From contig OZ024830.1 of assembly GCA_964016985.1 (NCBI GenBank), positions 74,245,763-74,309,762 of the forward strand: a stretch of 64,000 nucleotides of DNA, in the 5' to 3' direction. The notes under the pieces are model-generated. The model searched no databases and was not told the origin of the DNA. It saw nothing but the letters and a program-made list of their open reading frames with translations. A program made the translations under genes and the position numbers. Positions 54,599 through 64,000 of this stretch are shown one piece after another; within the stretch, counting starts at the first letter, position 1, and every line of letters begins with the position of its first letter. This stretch comes from Anodontia alba. Its lineage: Eukaryota; Mollusca; Bivalvia; Lucinida; Lucinidae.

Positions 54599-56302
54599 CT
54601 ATTTCTGTAGCCACTTAATCTTCTGTTCTTCAATCCATGACCTATAATATGCTGGGTCCATACTTATCTTCACACTGGGTTTAATTCCTGGGAAAGTGGC
54701 ATGCTTTCTGCCACTTTCAAAGACCAAGGTGCGAACTGTTCGCAAGTCTGTAATTATATCCACCTCATCACGTTTGCTGTCCTTGGTGGAGTGCTTTTTA
54801 GCTCTAATAACACCACCACTTATTTCATCAAAATTTTCACTAATTTATGCCATAGCTGTGATGGCGCCCGTTCTTGTAGAGATGTTCTGCGTTCTGGTTT
54901 GAATACATATGTTTCAAGTGCTTTTTTACCAGTTTAACAATATACTCCATTTGTAAGTCACTTGGAATGTGACTGTGTAATCTTCCTTTGGTATTTACAA
55001 ACAGACCATAAAACTGTTCTGTAGCTTCTTTTTCAGACAGGGTACACAACTGCTGAACAAGAAAAACCATACACTCGTAGGCATACTTCGAAAGATTGTT
55101 ATTGGCTTTGAAAACCAACATGGTCAGCTTCATTAAGCTCAAAGCTTTCTCTCTGATAGGATACTTACACATGTGAAGTAGTCCGTAGGGGCAAACATTA
55201 TGGGCAAGTTCCATCAAGAGTGGGTCTAAACTGTGACCTCATCATATCATATATAATCGGATTTTTGATTAATGTGCAGGTGTTAACAAAGTAATTGTTG
55301 ACGACGGCCGATGGCCGACGGGCAGAGGGTGATCACAACATCTCACCCTAAGCTTTTGCTCAGGTGAGCTAATAAAATACTTACTTTCTGATCACAGATA
55401 TTGTCATGGAGTAAGATGTTACCTCTCTTCTGGACTTTACTTAATCTATCCTGCCTTGCCTGGGCCAAAATTCCATATATGGTCCCAATTTTGGGGACAA
55501 GGTTAGGAGCCGCTAGTTTTCTATGACGGACTTCCATTGATGATGGTATGACAAATGAGACCAATGCTTTAGCCAGAAGAGGAAATTCTTGCCAAAGCTC
55601 AACAATATCATCCCATTTGAATGTCTTCAAATCATTGTAGTCTCCTTCTACAAGGTAACTAAGTTTGCCATGTTTTCGATTTGTCAGAATCTTGTTTTTA
55701 CCTGATAGTTCACACAACAACATTTCCAGTACATGCTTTAACAGTGGAATTTTGAGAATTTCTATAGCAATGGATTTAACACTGAAACTGGCTGACAATA
55801 AAAGTGACACTAGCTTTGATGCATCTTCCAGATTGAGAGGACTGTCCTGGATTTTAAGGCTATCTAAAATTTTATTCAGTGTTGCTACTCCTCCACTTTC
55901 CTCTTTTTTTTCGGTAACATTTCTGTGTTGGACATTTTTCAATTTCAACTGCTTCCTCCCATAATCATGTTCAGTGCAACCCTGAGTGCAATTAACTTGT
56001 AAATTACTACATGTATTATTAGTGATATCTTTCAATCTTAATTCTACTGGTTCTGGACATAAAGGCACTTGTTTAGGTAGAATTTGCGGCAGTGTTTTGA
56101 TGCATTTTCATGGAAACAATTCTACATTTGGGATATTGTTATTTGTAACTGGACTTGAAGAGGCAAATACTGCTTCTCTTGGCTTCTTAAAAACTGAGTT
56201 GTCCACAAAGATCAAATTTTCTTTCTCCATACACCTCTTACCCATCTGACTTCTTTGACATTTCTCCCAAAATTCTCTAACATTCTTGTCTATATTTAAC
56301 AT
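54599..56302 (-). pseudogene. DUF6589-family protein, disrupted
   Basis: The N-terminal part (56302-55380) reads MLNIDKNVREFWEKC ... FKWDDIVELWQEFPLLAKAL ... PKIGTIYGILAQARQDRLS ... KVQKRGNILLHD, and the C-terminal part (about 55180-54840) LSKYAYECMVFLVQQLC, LSEKEATEQFYGLFVNTKGR, IPSDLQMEYIVKLVKKHLKH, MYSN. This is the pattern I know from DUF6589 proteins, a metazoan/fungal family of unknown function often present in many copies. Breaks: an in-frame TGA (56110-56108), a missing central part with a type C repeat fragment in its place (55187-55372), and a +1 shift near 54845 after which AKKHSTKDSKRDE ... ESGRKHATFPG ... SWIEEQKIKWLQK ends at TAG (54601-54599). A donor-like AAA/GTAAGT at about 55380 could mean the repeat lies in an intron, but the central domain is not present nearby. 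Confidence 0.8.
55187..55372 (-). repeat. Terminal fragment of a type C element
   Basis: It ends GCTCAGGTGAGCTAATAA and contains the C-type opening (GTTGACGACGGCCGATGG, TGTTAACAAAGTAATTG and, on the minus strand, GACCCACTCTTGATGGAACT). It separates the two halves of the DUF6589 gene; the first dozen residues of the downstream open frame (MMELAHNVCPY) come from it, not from the gene. Confidence 0.75.
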
Positions 56303-56669
56303 TTTTTTTCATCACCTCTGCATAAATAGCCTTCAATAATGTGAATGCCTCCAAACTTCTCTAAAAGTGCAGAGTGATTTATTCTTTCCTGTAACAGACA
56401 AACAATTATCTGAACTCAAGACTCATTTCATTTGTAATCATTTCCACTATTTTCAATGGTGAAGTAGAATTCTGAGAATCGGGTGCATCGCCTGCTTAAA
56501 GAGCCAAACATTTTATATGAAAAGAAAAAAAAACAAAAACACTGGTCCTTATAATGGCTCCTATCCCTGAAGGCATCCCCTCACAAACTTTGAATGAAAA
56601 CAATGCATCCCTTCAAAAGTTATTGAAGGGAAACAATATCTTTACCTTGCATTTTACCCAAACAACAAA

Positions 56670-58240
56670 AACAAAGTTGAAAAAGGGGCCACAACTTGGC
56701 CAAAATTTTGCGGATGATTACCAATATTAAAGTAGACCTGTATTGTACAATGATATATCCTTCTGCAAAATTTCAATACAAGAATTCCGCGGAAGGCGTC
56801 ATCGCACCTGCTGGGGCAAAAGTCACAGGAGCCACAATCAGAACGTGGTTATTAAATAAGTTTATTTCATTCTTAGCAGTGCTTACTTGGAAAACTGGGT
56901 TGAAAAAAATGTAGATAAAGTGCCTAGTGGGGCACATATATTCCAGGCCAGTCCCATTCCCTCTAATGGCTATATCTTCAGCGCTGACTTTTCGTATCAT
57001 ACAGCCCAATGATAATGGAACGTTGACGTAAAATGTGTAAAAGTCACTGGAGCATGAAATATAGGTCAAGGTCACGGGTCAAGGTACCTGCTAATTCAGT
57101 ACATCAAGGAGAAGCACAATGCAAGGTATGGTGGTTGTTGGCCTTATAGTTGAGGAGTTATCAAACATCAACGTAAAATGTGTCAAATATAGGTCAAGGT
57201 CACCGGGTCAAGGTACCTGCCAAGCCAGTGCAATGAGGTGAAGCACTACGCAAGGTTTAGTGGTTGTAGGCCTTATATTTGAGGAGATACCGAACATCAA
57301 CATAAAATGTGTCAAAGTCACTGGAGTGCACAATATAGGTCAAGGTCACCAGGTCAAGGTACCTGCTGAGTCAGTACATCGAGAAGAAGTGCTATATAAG
57401 GTTTGGTGGTTGAAGGCCTTACAGTTGAGAACATATGAAAGGGTGACTTAAAAGATGTAAAAGTCAATGGAGCGCGAAATATAGGTCAAGGTCACCCAGT
57501 GAAGGTACCTGCTGAGTCCGTACATTGAGGAGAAGCACTATGCAAGGTTTGATGGTTGTAGGCCTTACAGTTGAGGAGATATTGAATGTTGACGTAAAAT
57601 GTGTAAAAGGCACTGGAGCGCAAAATATAGGTCAAGGTCACTGGGTCAAGATACCTGCCGAGTCAGTACATCTAGGAGAAGCACTATGCAAGGTTTGGTG
57701 GCTAGAGGTCTTACACTTGAGGAGATCTGGAACATTGACGTAAATTATGTCAGTCACTGCAGCCAAAATATAGGTCAAGGTCACCAGGTCAAGGTATCTG
57801 CCAAGTCAGTACATTGAGAAGAAGCACTTTGCAAGGTTTGATGGTTGTAGGCCTTATAGTCGAGGAGATATCGAACTTCGACACAAAATATGTCAAAGTC
57901 ACTGGAGCGCAAAATATAGGTCAAGGTCACCGGGTCAAGGTACCTGCCAGGTCAGTACATCTAGGAGAAGCATTATGCAAGGTTTGGTAGTTGTACGCCT
58001 TATAGTTGAGAACATCTGGAACGTCAATGTAAATTGTGTCAAAGTCAATGGAGCGCAAAATATAGGTCAAGGTCACTGGGTCAACATACCTGCCAAGTCA
58101 GGAGGTCAGCGAGATGTTTCATGCAAGGTATGATGGTTGTTGTAGAATTGTAGTTGATTAGAATACTAACTTCGACGTAAATGTCGAACTTCGACATAAC
58201 AGAACTGTTAACAGACAGACGGACGGATGAACGGACAGAC
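56670..58240 (+). repeat. Type E tandem array, 146-bp monomer
   Basis: AGGTCAAGGTCACCGGGTCA recurs at about 57191, 57337, 57483, 57629, 57772, 57918 and 58064; the steps are 146, 146, 146, 143, 146 and 146. Each unit also carries GGTACCTGCC, GAAGCACTATGCAAGG and GTTGTAGGCCTTATAG. The leading part (56670-57050) is a diverged shoulder (GGGGCCACAACTTGGC) and the end has CAGACGGACGGATG. Frames at 57260-57817 translate the repeat. Confidence 0.9.
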
Positions 58241-58249
58241 GAATGGAAA

Positions 58250-58850
58250 TTATCAAGACAAACACTTCGCACAAGATTCATGATGATTGCTAGAAAAATA
58301 TGACTGCTAGTGTTAACATGGTTTTCTGCTGATTTGGCCCGGTGATCAAAGTTTTTTACCCAAAGTGACCCAATTTCATACTTGATCTGGAACTCATCAA
58401 GACAAACATTTTGAGCAAGATTCATGATGATTGCTCCAAAAAAATGTGACCGCCAAACTGTTAACAAAGCTTTCCTTTGATTTGGCCTACTGACCTAGTT
58501 TTTGACCCCAAGTGACCCAGTTTCACACCTAACCTAGAAATCATCAAGACAAACATTTGGAGAAAGATTCATGATGATTGCTTGAAAAATGGGACCTCTA
58601 GAGTGTTAACAATATTTTCCTTTGATTTGACTTGGTGACCTAGTTTTTGTCCCCAAGTGACCCAGTTTTGAACTTGACATAGATATCATAGGGCAAACAT
58701 TCTATGTGAGTCTCATCAAGATTGGGGCAAATCTGTGACCTTTAGAGTGTTATCAAACTAATTGTTGCCGACGGACGACAATGGAAAGAGAATGATCATA
58801 ATAGCTCGCCCAGAGCTTTCACTCTGACAGGTACGCTAAAGACATTAAGT
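58250..58850 (-). repeat. Type C element, short reversed copy
   Basis: TCATCAAGACAAACATTTTG, AGATTCATGATGATTGCT, TTGACCCCAAGTGACCCAGT are C-type words on the opposite strand, about four units, ending in AATAGCTCGCCCAGAGC, a decayed inner terminus. The type E array joins it without a gap. Confidence 0.8.
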
Positions 58851-59062
58851 CAAGTGGTCATATCATTTTCAAAACTCACTAAAATTGCTGTAATGATATT
58901 AAATTTTGTACACTGATGTTTTCCCCAACAAAAATATCAAAAAAATACACAGACAATGTGGCAAACAGTGTAGACCCTGGTCAGATGGCTCCTTCATCAG
59001 ATAGTCCCTGGACAAGCAGTCAGATCTGAGTATGCACTGTTTGCCAAGATAGTTAGTTTGGT

Positions 59063-59184
59063 AAGTAAATAAGTATTCAAGCAAACATCATCACCAGCGA
59101 GAGTATCAGGACGTAATGCAGGGTGTAACAATGCACGAATGATTGTTAGCTTAAAACCCTAGTCCCCAATCATGAGGTTCAAAT
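59063..59184. repeat. Copy 2 of an inverted duplicate (partner at 40617-40738)
   Basis: AGCAAACATCATCACCAGCG, AGAGTATCAGGACGTAATGC and TTAAAACCCTAGTCCCCAAT are the inverse of the 40.6-kb copy. Preceded by a GGCAAACAGTGTAGACC/GCACTGTTTGCC palindrome at 58960-59045. Confidence 0.7.
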
Positions 59185-62100
59185 GTCTGCTCAAAGTTTA
59201 ATCTCAGGAAACAAGCTCTACACGAGCATGATTATGTGCTTGTTGAGCTTTAGTCAGAAACGGGAAAATCGAAGCAGTTATAAAATGGCTAATGTAATGT
59301 TTTCTTTGTTGTGCTGTAAATTTATGCTAAATGTAAATCCTAAACATCTGCTTTTCAACAAAAAATAAATTGCAATGTGAGTGAATTTTATATGATAGAT
59401 ACCACTCAAGTAAACAGACCATACTCACATAAACAACTATGCTTCATGTCTGCCATTACTGATTAAACTGTATCTAATATAGTCCTTTGGATATCATCTA
59501 TGTTATATCCTTAAATATATCGCATATAAGATATCATAAACAGAAACGCATATATATTATATGCCATATAAGCCATCTGAAATAACGGAGTATTAAATAT
59601 ATATTAACCAGTTATCCTGAAAATGAAAACCTATTCCATATCAAACAGTGCAGATCCAGATCAGAAGCCACTGTTTCTGTGAGGTTTGTGACTTAAAAGA
59701 ATACGTTGTACCAAGTTATCTGATTGGTTGACAGTCAATATTGAGTGTGACTAAATTGAGTAAATTTACGTAATCAGGTGATCTCAATTGAATCAGGTGA
59801 GTAGATTTAATCAGATGATCTTGTCCTCAGTCCTAGTCAGTTTACCAAATATCAAGGCTCTACCCCTAATACCTTTTGAGATATCTTGCTGACGATATTT
59901 CAATGTTATTTAATTTAAAAAGAAATAACTCTACACTGGGAGATAATTCGGAAAATAAAAAAAAAAATATGGGTCACCTTTTCTTCCATGAGGAATCCAT
60001 TTATGAATGTTCAAAACATTAGCATATTACATTGTTCTAAACTTATGCTATGCACATGAAAGCAAGAAGATAAAATTGCAAAGGGACATTACTCCAACAG
60101 AATTTCATTAAATTGGCTGAAAATTTAATCAGGTGATCTCCTCCTCAGTCCCAATCAGTATACCAAATATCTCAGTCCCAATCAGTATACCAAATATCAA
60201 GGATCTACCTCTACTACTTTTTGAGATATCCTGCTAATGAGATTTCAATGTTATTTTATTACGAGGGAAATAACTCTAAAATGGGAGATAACTCAGACAA
60301 GAAAAAAAAAAAAAAAAAATACAGGTCACCTATCTTTTCATGAGGAATCCATATATGGAATTTCAAAACATTACCATTCATGAATCTAATTTTATGCTAT
60401 GCATAAGAAAGCGAAACAATTGAACACACGAACAAACTAATGTCAGAATGAGCAGACAAGCCCATTGCCAACACTAATTCAGAGATATGATAGAGAATCA
60501 TTTCATTTTTCATCCAGTTCTAAACCGAGATAACACAAAATTAGTTTTGCAATTTAACAGGAAAAACATCTGATTATTTGGTATTTATGCAATGCTTATC
60601 ATAAAAATAATTCCTTCAGTAAATATTGTGAAAAATGATACAGGGTATGGTCATTTTTGTTCATTAACAGGAAAAATTCTGATTTTTTTTGTGGGGAGGT
60701 GGGTGGGGGAATATTCATAAATGCTTACAACTCATAAAAATAATTCATCTATTTATGAAAATATAATGATAATTGACAGAGCATGGAGGAAAAAATGACA
60801 CAAAATTATTTACTTTACTGTCTGAACAAAAGGTTGGTCTGGAAGGTACTTGATCTGCAAAAATTAATTTCCCAAATTAACAGGAAAAATATCTGATTAT
60901 TTGGTATTAATGCAATAAGGTAATGCCTACCATTAGAATAGTTACTTTTATGTAAATATGAATTAATGAAAAATGAAACAAGGCATGGGGAAAATTAAAC
61001 AAAATCGATTCTACTAATTAACAGAAACAGGAAAAATTTTGATTTTTTTTTTTTTTTTTTTTTTTTTGGTGAATGCTTCTCATAACAATAATTCATCTAT
61101 TTATGAAAATATAATGATAACTGGTAAAAAGCTTGGGGAAACATATAGTCTGGTCTGCATGGTTGGCCCGCAAAATGTCCCCTTTTGGTCCACTGCAGAC
61201 CAGTCCATGGCCCAATGGTCTGCTTGGTTTGGTCTGCAGATTAACCCAACCAAAGGCAAGCATGTTCCCAAACCCACATCAGGGTTTGAAAGCAGAAGAT
61301 TAGGTTGGTCCTAATACCCTGGAAACCGGAGGATACCCAGGACACCAGAGGACACCCTAGTAGTCCTTCAATCTTGTTTTAAATATATTTTGACTTAAAA
61401 GAAAGTATTATTTTGTTTAAAAATACATTTATATACACTATATAATGAAATACAAATTAAATGATTTTCACCGCCGCAGTCATCATGATAAGATTTTGTC
61501 TTAGTATATCTACCACTGCAAAATGGTGAGTAAGTACACATACTAATTAGGTTATATGGTAGTGTACTTCGGTAGTTTTGGCCCTACAATATTTCTGGAT
61601 ACACCTCTTAACCTTAACTAGATAATTCGTCAGGGTTTACGCAGCTTTCATGACGGACGGGTGGAAAAATATTTTGCAATTGCATAGCCTTAACACATGG
61701 GAAATCATCTAACAAGTTGAATTCCACCCATAAATAAAAATAATGCTACTCATGCATATTGCAGACAATTAATTTGCATGAAATGCCAAAACCTGTTTTC
61801 TGCAAAAGATAAGAAAATTATTTCAATTTGTCGCCAGCTCAAAAATTTTACACAAACTGCTAAGGGTTAAAGCATTGCACTAAGTGACCTGGCTCAGACA
61901 AAGGACAGTTGTGTCAGAATATGAGAAAAGAGAGATTTTTGATTTTGGCTTATGCAAACATTGAAGGTCCAGACTGCACATCTGCACATATTCTGAGTTT
62001 CACTGTTAATACTGTATATTCTTAAGTAATCTACAGCAATCAGTATTTCTGTAGGTAGCAAAAGACAGGCATCAGTCTGTCCAGATACGTATATCACTGT

Positions 62101-62640
62101 CATAATGGTCCTTTTCTAATGTTGCTGTTCATTTGATGTTTTGACAAGGTTGTGTATTTTGCATGAGCTGCATATCAAAATATAACCTGGCAATTTTTAT
62201 CATACTTGTCTTACCTTCTTAACAAGGGCAGTGTTTTTTTTTTACAATTTTGCCTTTATGGTTCCTGGGACTCACTAAGACCAGAATCCATGCAACCCAA
62301 ACTCAAACTATGCATCCAGCCTGGGACTTGTGGTGAAATATTTTGCTGCATCCTAGACTTTTCATTTAAACTTGTGTAACAGTGTTTTGTAATTACTGTC
62401 TTGATGTTTTAAATGGATGTGCAATAAAAGTAAATAGTGGTGACTGAGTTGCTTTGCTTTAATTCTTGCCAGAAAACTTCCTGAGAAATATGAAACTATA
62501 GTACCACTGTCTATTAAAACCGAAGTGTTAAGAAAATATTTCACCCACAGGCTTATGAAAATGTTTTCATAAACTTCAGTTTTAGTGACAGATGATCAAA
62601 TACCTGTGACACATGATTAAGGACAGACATTTTGTCTGTT
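59185..62640. other. AT-rich region with local duplications, no gene recognised
   Basis: A block at about 59790-60010 is repeated at 60115-60400 (AATCAGGTGATCTCCTCCTC-type words, GGGAGATAACTC, TTTTCATGAGGAATCC). Another unit (ATTAACAGGAAAAATnTCTGATTATTTGGTAT) recurs at about 60555, 60880 and 61018. Poly-T run at 61041-61068. Frames at 61039, 61894 and 62362 have no recognisable domain. Confidence 0.5.
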
Positions 62641-62644
62641 TTGA

Positions 62645-62845
62645 CTAGACCGTGATACAAAGCAGAGACTTTCTTTTTATCTGTTGCTTCGTGGGTTCAG
62701 TTTGGGACTGGGGGTTTTCGTTATTGAGATTGCCATCATCGACAGTCTCAGACTTTGGTGTCCGTGTCGGTCTGATTTGCTGACCTAGCAGACTGAACAG
62801 TGTTTGCTGTTTGGGGTCTAGTTTTATTATCTTTTTAGGGTGCAT
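62645..62845 (-). CDS. Possible first coding exon, unknown protein
   Basis: It begins MHPKKIIKLDPKQQTLFSLL and continues hydrophilic (Lys, Gln, Asn, Thr, Pro rich) to QQIKRKSL. The basic start followed by QQTLFSLL resembles PCNA-binding-like or transposon-protein N-termini (QxTLFxxF type), and the composition is more protein-like than neighbouring frames. Start and strand would suit an upstream exon of the DUF6589 gene (56302 leftward), but no supported splice join was found. No family assigned. Confidence 0.3.
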   Translation of the reverse strand: MHPKKIIKLDPKQQTLFSLLGQQIRPTRTPKSETVDDGNLNNENPQSQTEPTKQQIKRKSLLCITV

Positions 62846-62869
62846 CTTTTTCTTCTTTCAAAAAAAGAA

Positions 62870-64000
62870 ACAAGAGGCCCACGGGCCACAACTCGCTCAC
62901 CTGAGTGAAACCGCCACTGCAGATATGCAGATGGCATGCAACATTTTTCCAATACTCTTATGACGAGGCAATGGCTTAAACAGTTTTTGAAATATCTTGC
63001 TTACAAGGTTAAAATGCTGAAATTTTCAAAACGTCACAAGTAAAACAAGTCACCCCTAATGCCTCCTACCAACTTTTGAGTCAACTGGCATTTCGGTGCA
63101 GTAGAAGAAGCAGAAAAATAGATTTTCAAGATGGCTGCCATCTTGGATTTCCGATCGGAATGATTATAGCTATTTTTTGATCTACAAGTCACCTGATGCT
63201 TCCTACTAAGTTCTAAGTCAATTGACTGTAAGGTTTAGGAGAAGAAACGAAAAATAGATTTTCAAGATGGCTGTCATGGAGGCCATCTTGGATTTCCAAT
63301 TGGCACGATTTTAGCTATTTTTTATGTACAAGTCATCCCGATGCTTCCTAGCAAGTTAAGAGTCAATTGGCCTTTCGGTTCAGGAGAAGAAGTGAAAAAT
63401 TGCTTTTCAAGATGGCTGCCATGGCAGCCATCTTGGATTTCTAATCAGCACAAATTTAGCTATTTTTGATTTATAAGTCACCCCAATGCTTCCTAACCAG
63501 TTTGGAGTCAATTGGCTTTTGGGTTTAGGAGTAGAAGCGAAAAATAGATTTTCAAGATGGCTGCCATGGCGGCCATCTTGGAATTTGGACCGACACGATT
63601 TTAGCTATATTTGATCTACAAGTCACCCTGATGCTTCCTAGCAAGTTTGGAGTCAATTGGCCTTTTGGTTCAGGAGAAGACGCGAAAAAGATTTTCAAGA
63701 TGGCGGCCATCTTGGATTTCCGATCGGAACGATTTTAGCTATTTTTTTTATCTACATGTCACCCTGATGCTTCCTACCAAGTATCGAGTCAATTGGCCCT
63801 GGGGTGTAGGAAGAGTAGGCTTTTAAAGCAATTGTTCACGCCACATGATGCACGCCACATGACCCATGATGGACGACGGACATTGACTGACCACAATAGC
63901 TCACCATGAGCACTTCATGCTCAGGTGAGCTAAAAATCTGAACAAATTTGGCTCAGTGGCTTCAGAGAAGTTGTCAAATTCTCAACAATTTTCCCATATA
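62870..64000 (-). repeat. Type A element followed by type B, running off the window
   Basis: AAACAAGAGGCCCACGGGCC opens the copy; A-type monomers follow; GCTCAGGTGAGCTAAAAATC at 63920-63940 closes it and B-type sequence starts at once (TTTGGCTCAGTGGCTTCAGA). Order, orientation and junction are the same as at 36497-38684. Confidence 0.88.

Noticed and set aside
55343..55380. C-terminal VSILLAHLSKSLG of the DUF6589 N-terminal frame
   Set aside because: Encoded by the GCTCACCTGAGC end of a type C repeat, not by the gene.
57260..57817. Frames sharing SVHREE/GLTVEEI words
   Set aside because: Translations of the 146-bp type E array.

Overview
The window is eukaryotic. It has spliced coding exons with GT/AG borders, tRNA-derived SINEs, decayed non-LTR retrotransposons, and very many short inverted-repeat elements and interspersed tandem-repeat elements. 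The repeat style (elements opening TTTTTAGCTCACCTGAGC and closing CCCGTGGGCCTCTTG, SINE tails ending in CAACACAAAC) and the protein families suggest a marine mollusc, most likely a bivalve. That placement is inference from memory of such genomes.

Left part (about 4.2-26.5 kb, minus strand): ten exons of one organic anion transporter (OATP/SLCO family) gene can be joined, nine of the joins being supported by sequence and most by matching codon phase. They carry the family signature DPRWVGAWW, the Kazal-type cysteine loop, the YSNCSC motif and the C-terminal GAIPGP segment, and end at a TAA stop. The N-terminal exon(s) were not found. The introns are packed with DNA-transposon derivatives (TA-flanked pogo/mariner-like, TTAA-flanked piggyBac-like), SINEs, a dead LINE reverse transcriptase (24.4-26.1 kb, opposite strand) and a LINE C-terminal ORF (15.3-16.2 kb).

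Middle part (26.5-50.8 kb): no host gene recognised. It is a mosaic of large interspersed elements that share the same outer ends but carry different tandem cores (called A, B and C here), an unrelated element D nested inside a C element, three hAT-like elements nested in or between them, and a SINE at 40.1 kb with an exact 13-bp target duplication.

Right part (50.8-64 kb): the final exon of a RecQ-type helicase (plus strand, one in-frame TAA) faces a DUF6589-family gene (minus strand, one in-frame TGA, a frameshift and an internal repeat-filled gap). Between them lie three blocks of palindromic GATATC sites spaced at exactly 21 bp, bounded by inverted ends containing GGCAAGCC. This helicase/DUF6589/phased-palindrome arrangement is the best candidate for an undescribed system, probably the remains of a mobile element. 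Beyond it are a 146-bp tandem array, a reversed C element, AT-rich repeats and the start of another A+B composite that runs off the window.

Codes used below: A = 145-bp core ('AAGATGGCGGCCATGG' type); B = about 495-bp core; C = 144-145-bp core ('AACTAGGTCACCAGG' type); D = about 153-bp core; E = 146-bp core. No prokaryotic features, CRISPR arrays, rRNA genes or convincing functional tRNA genes were seen.
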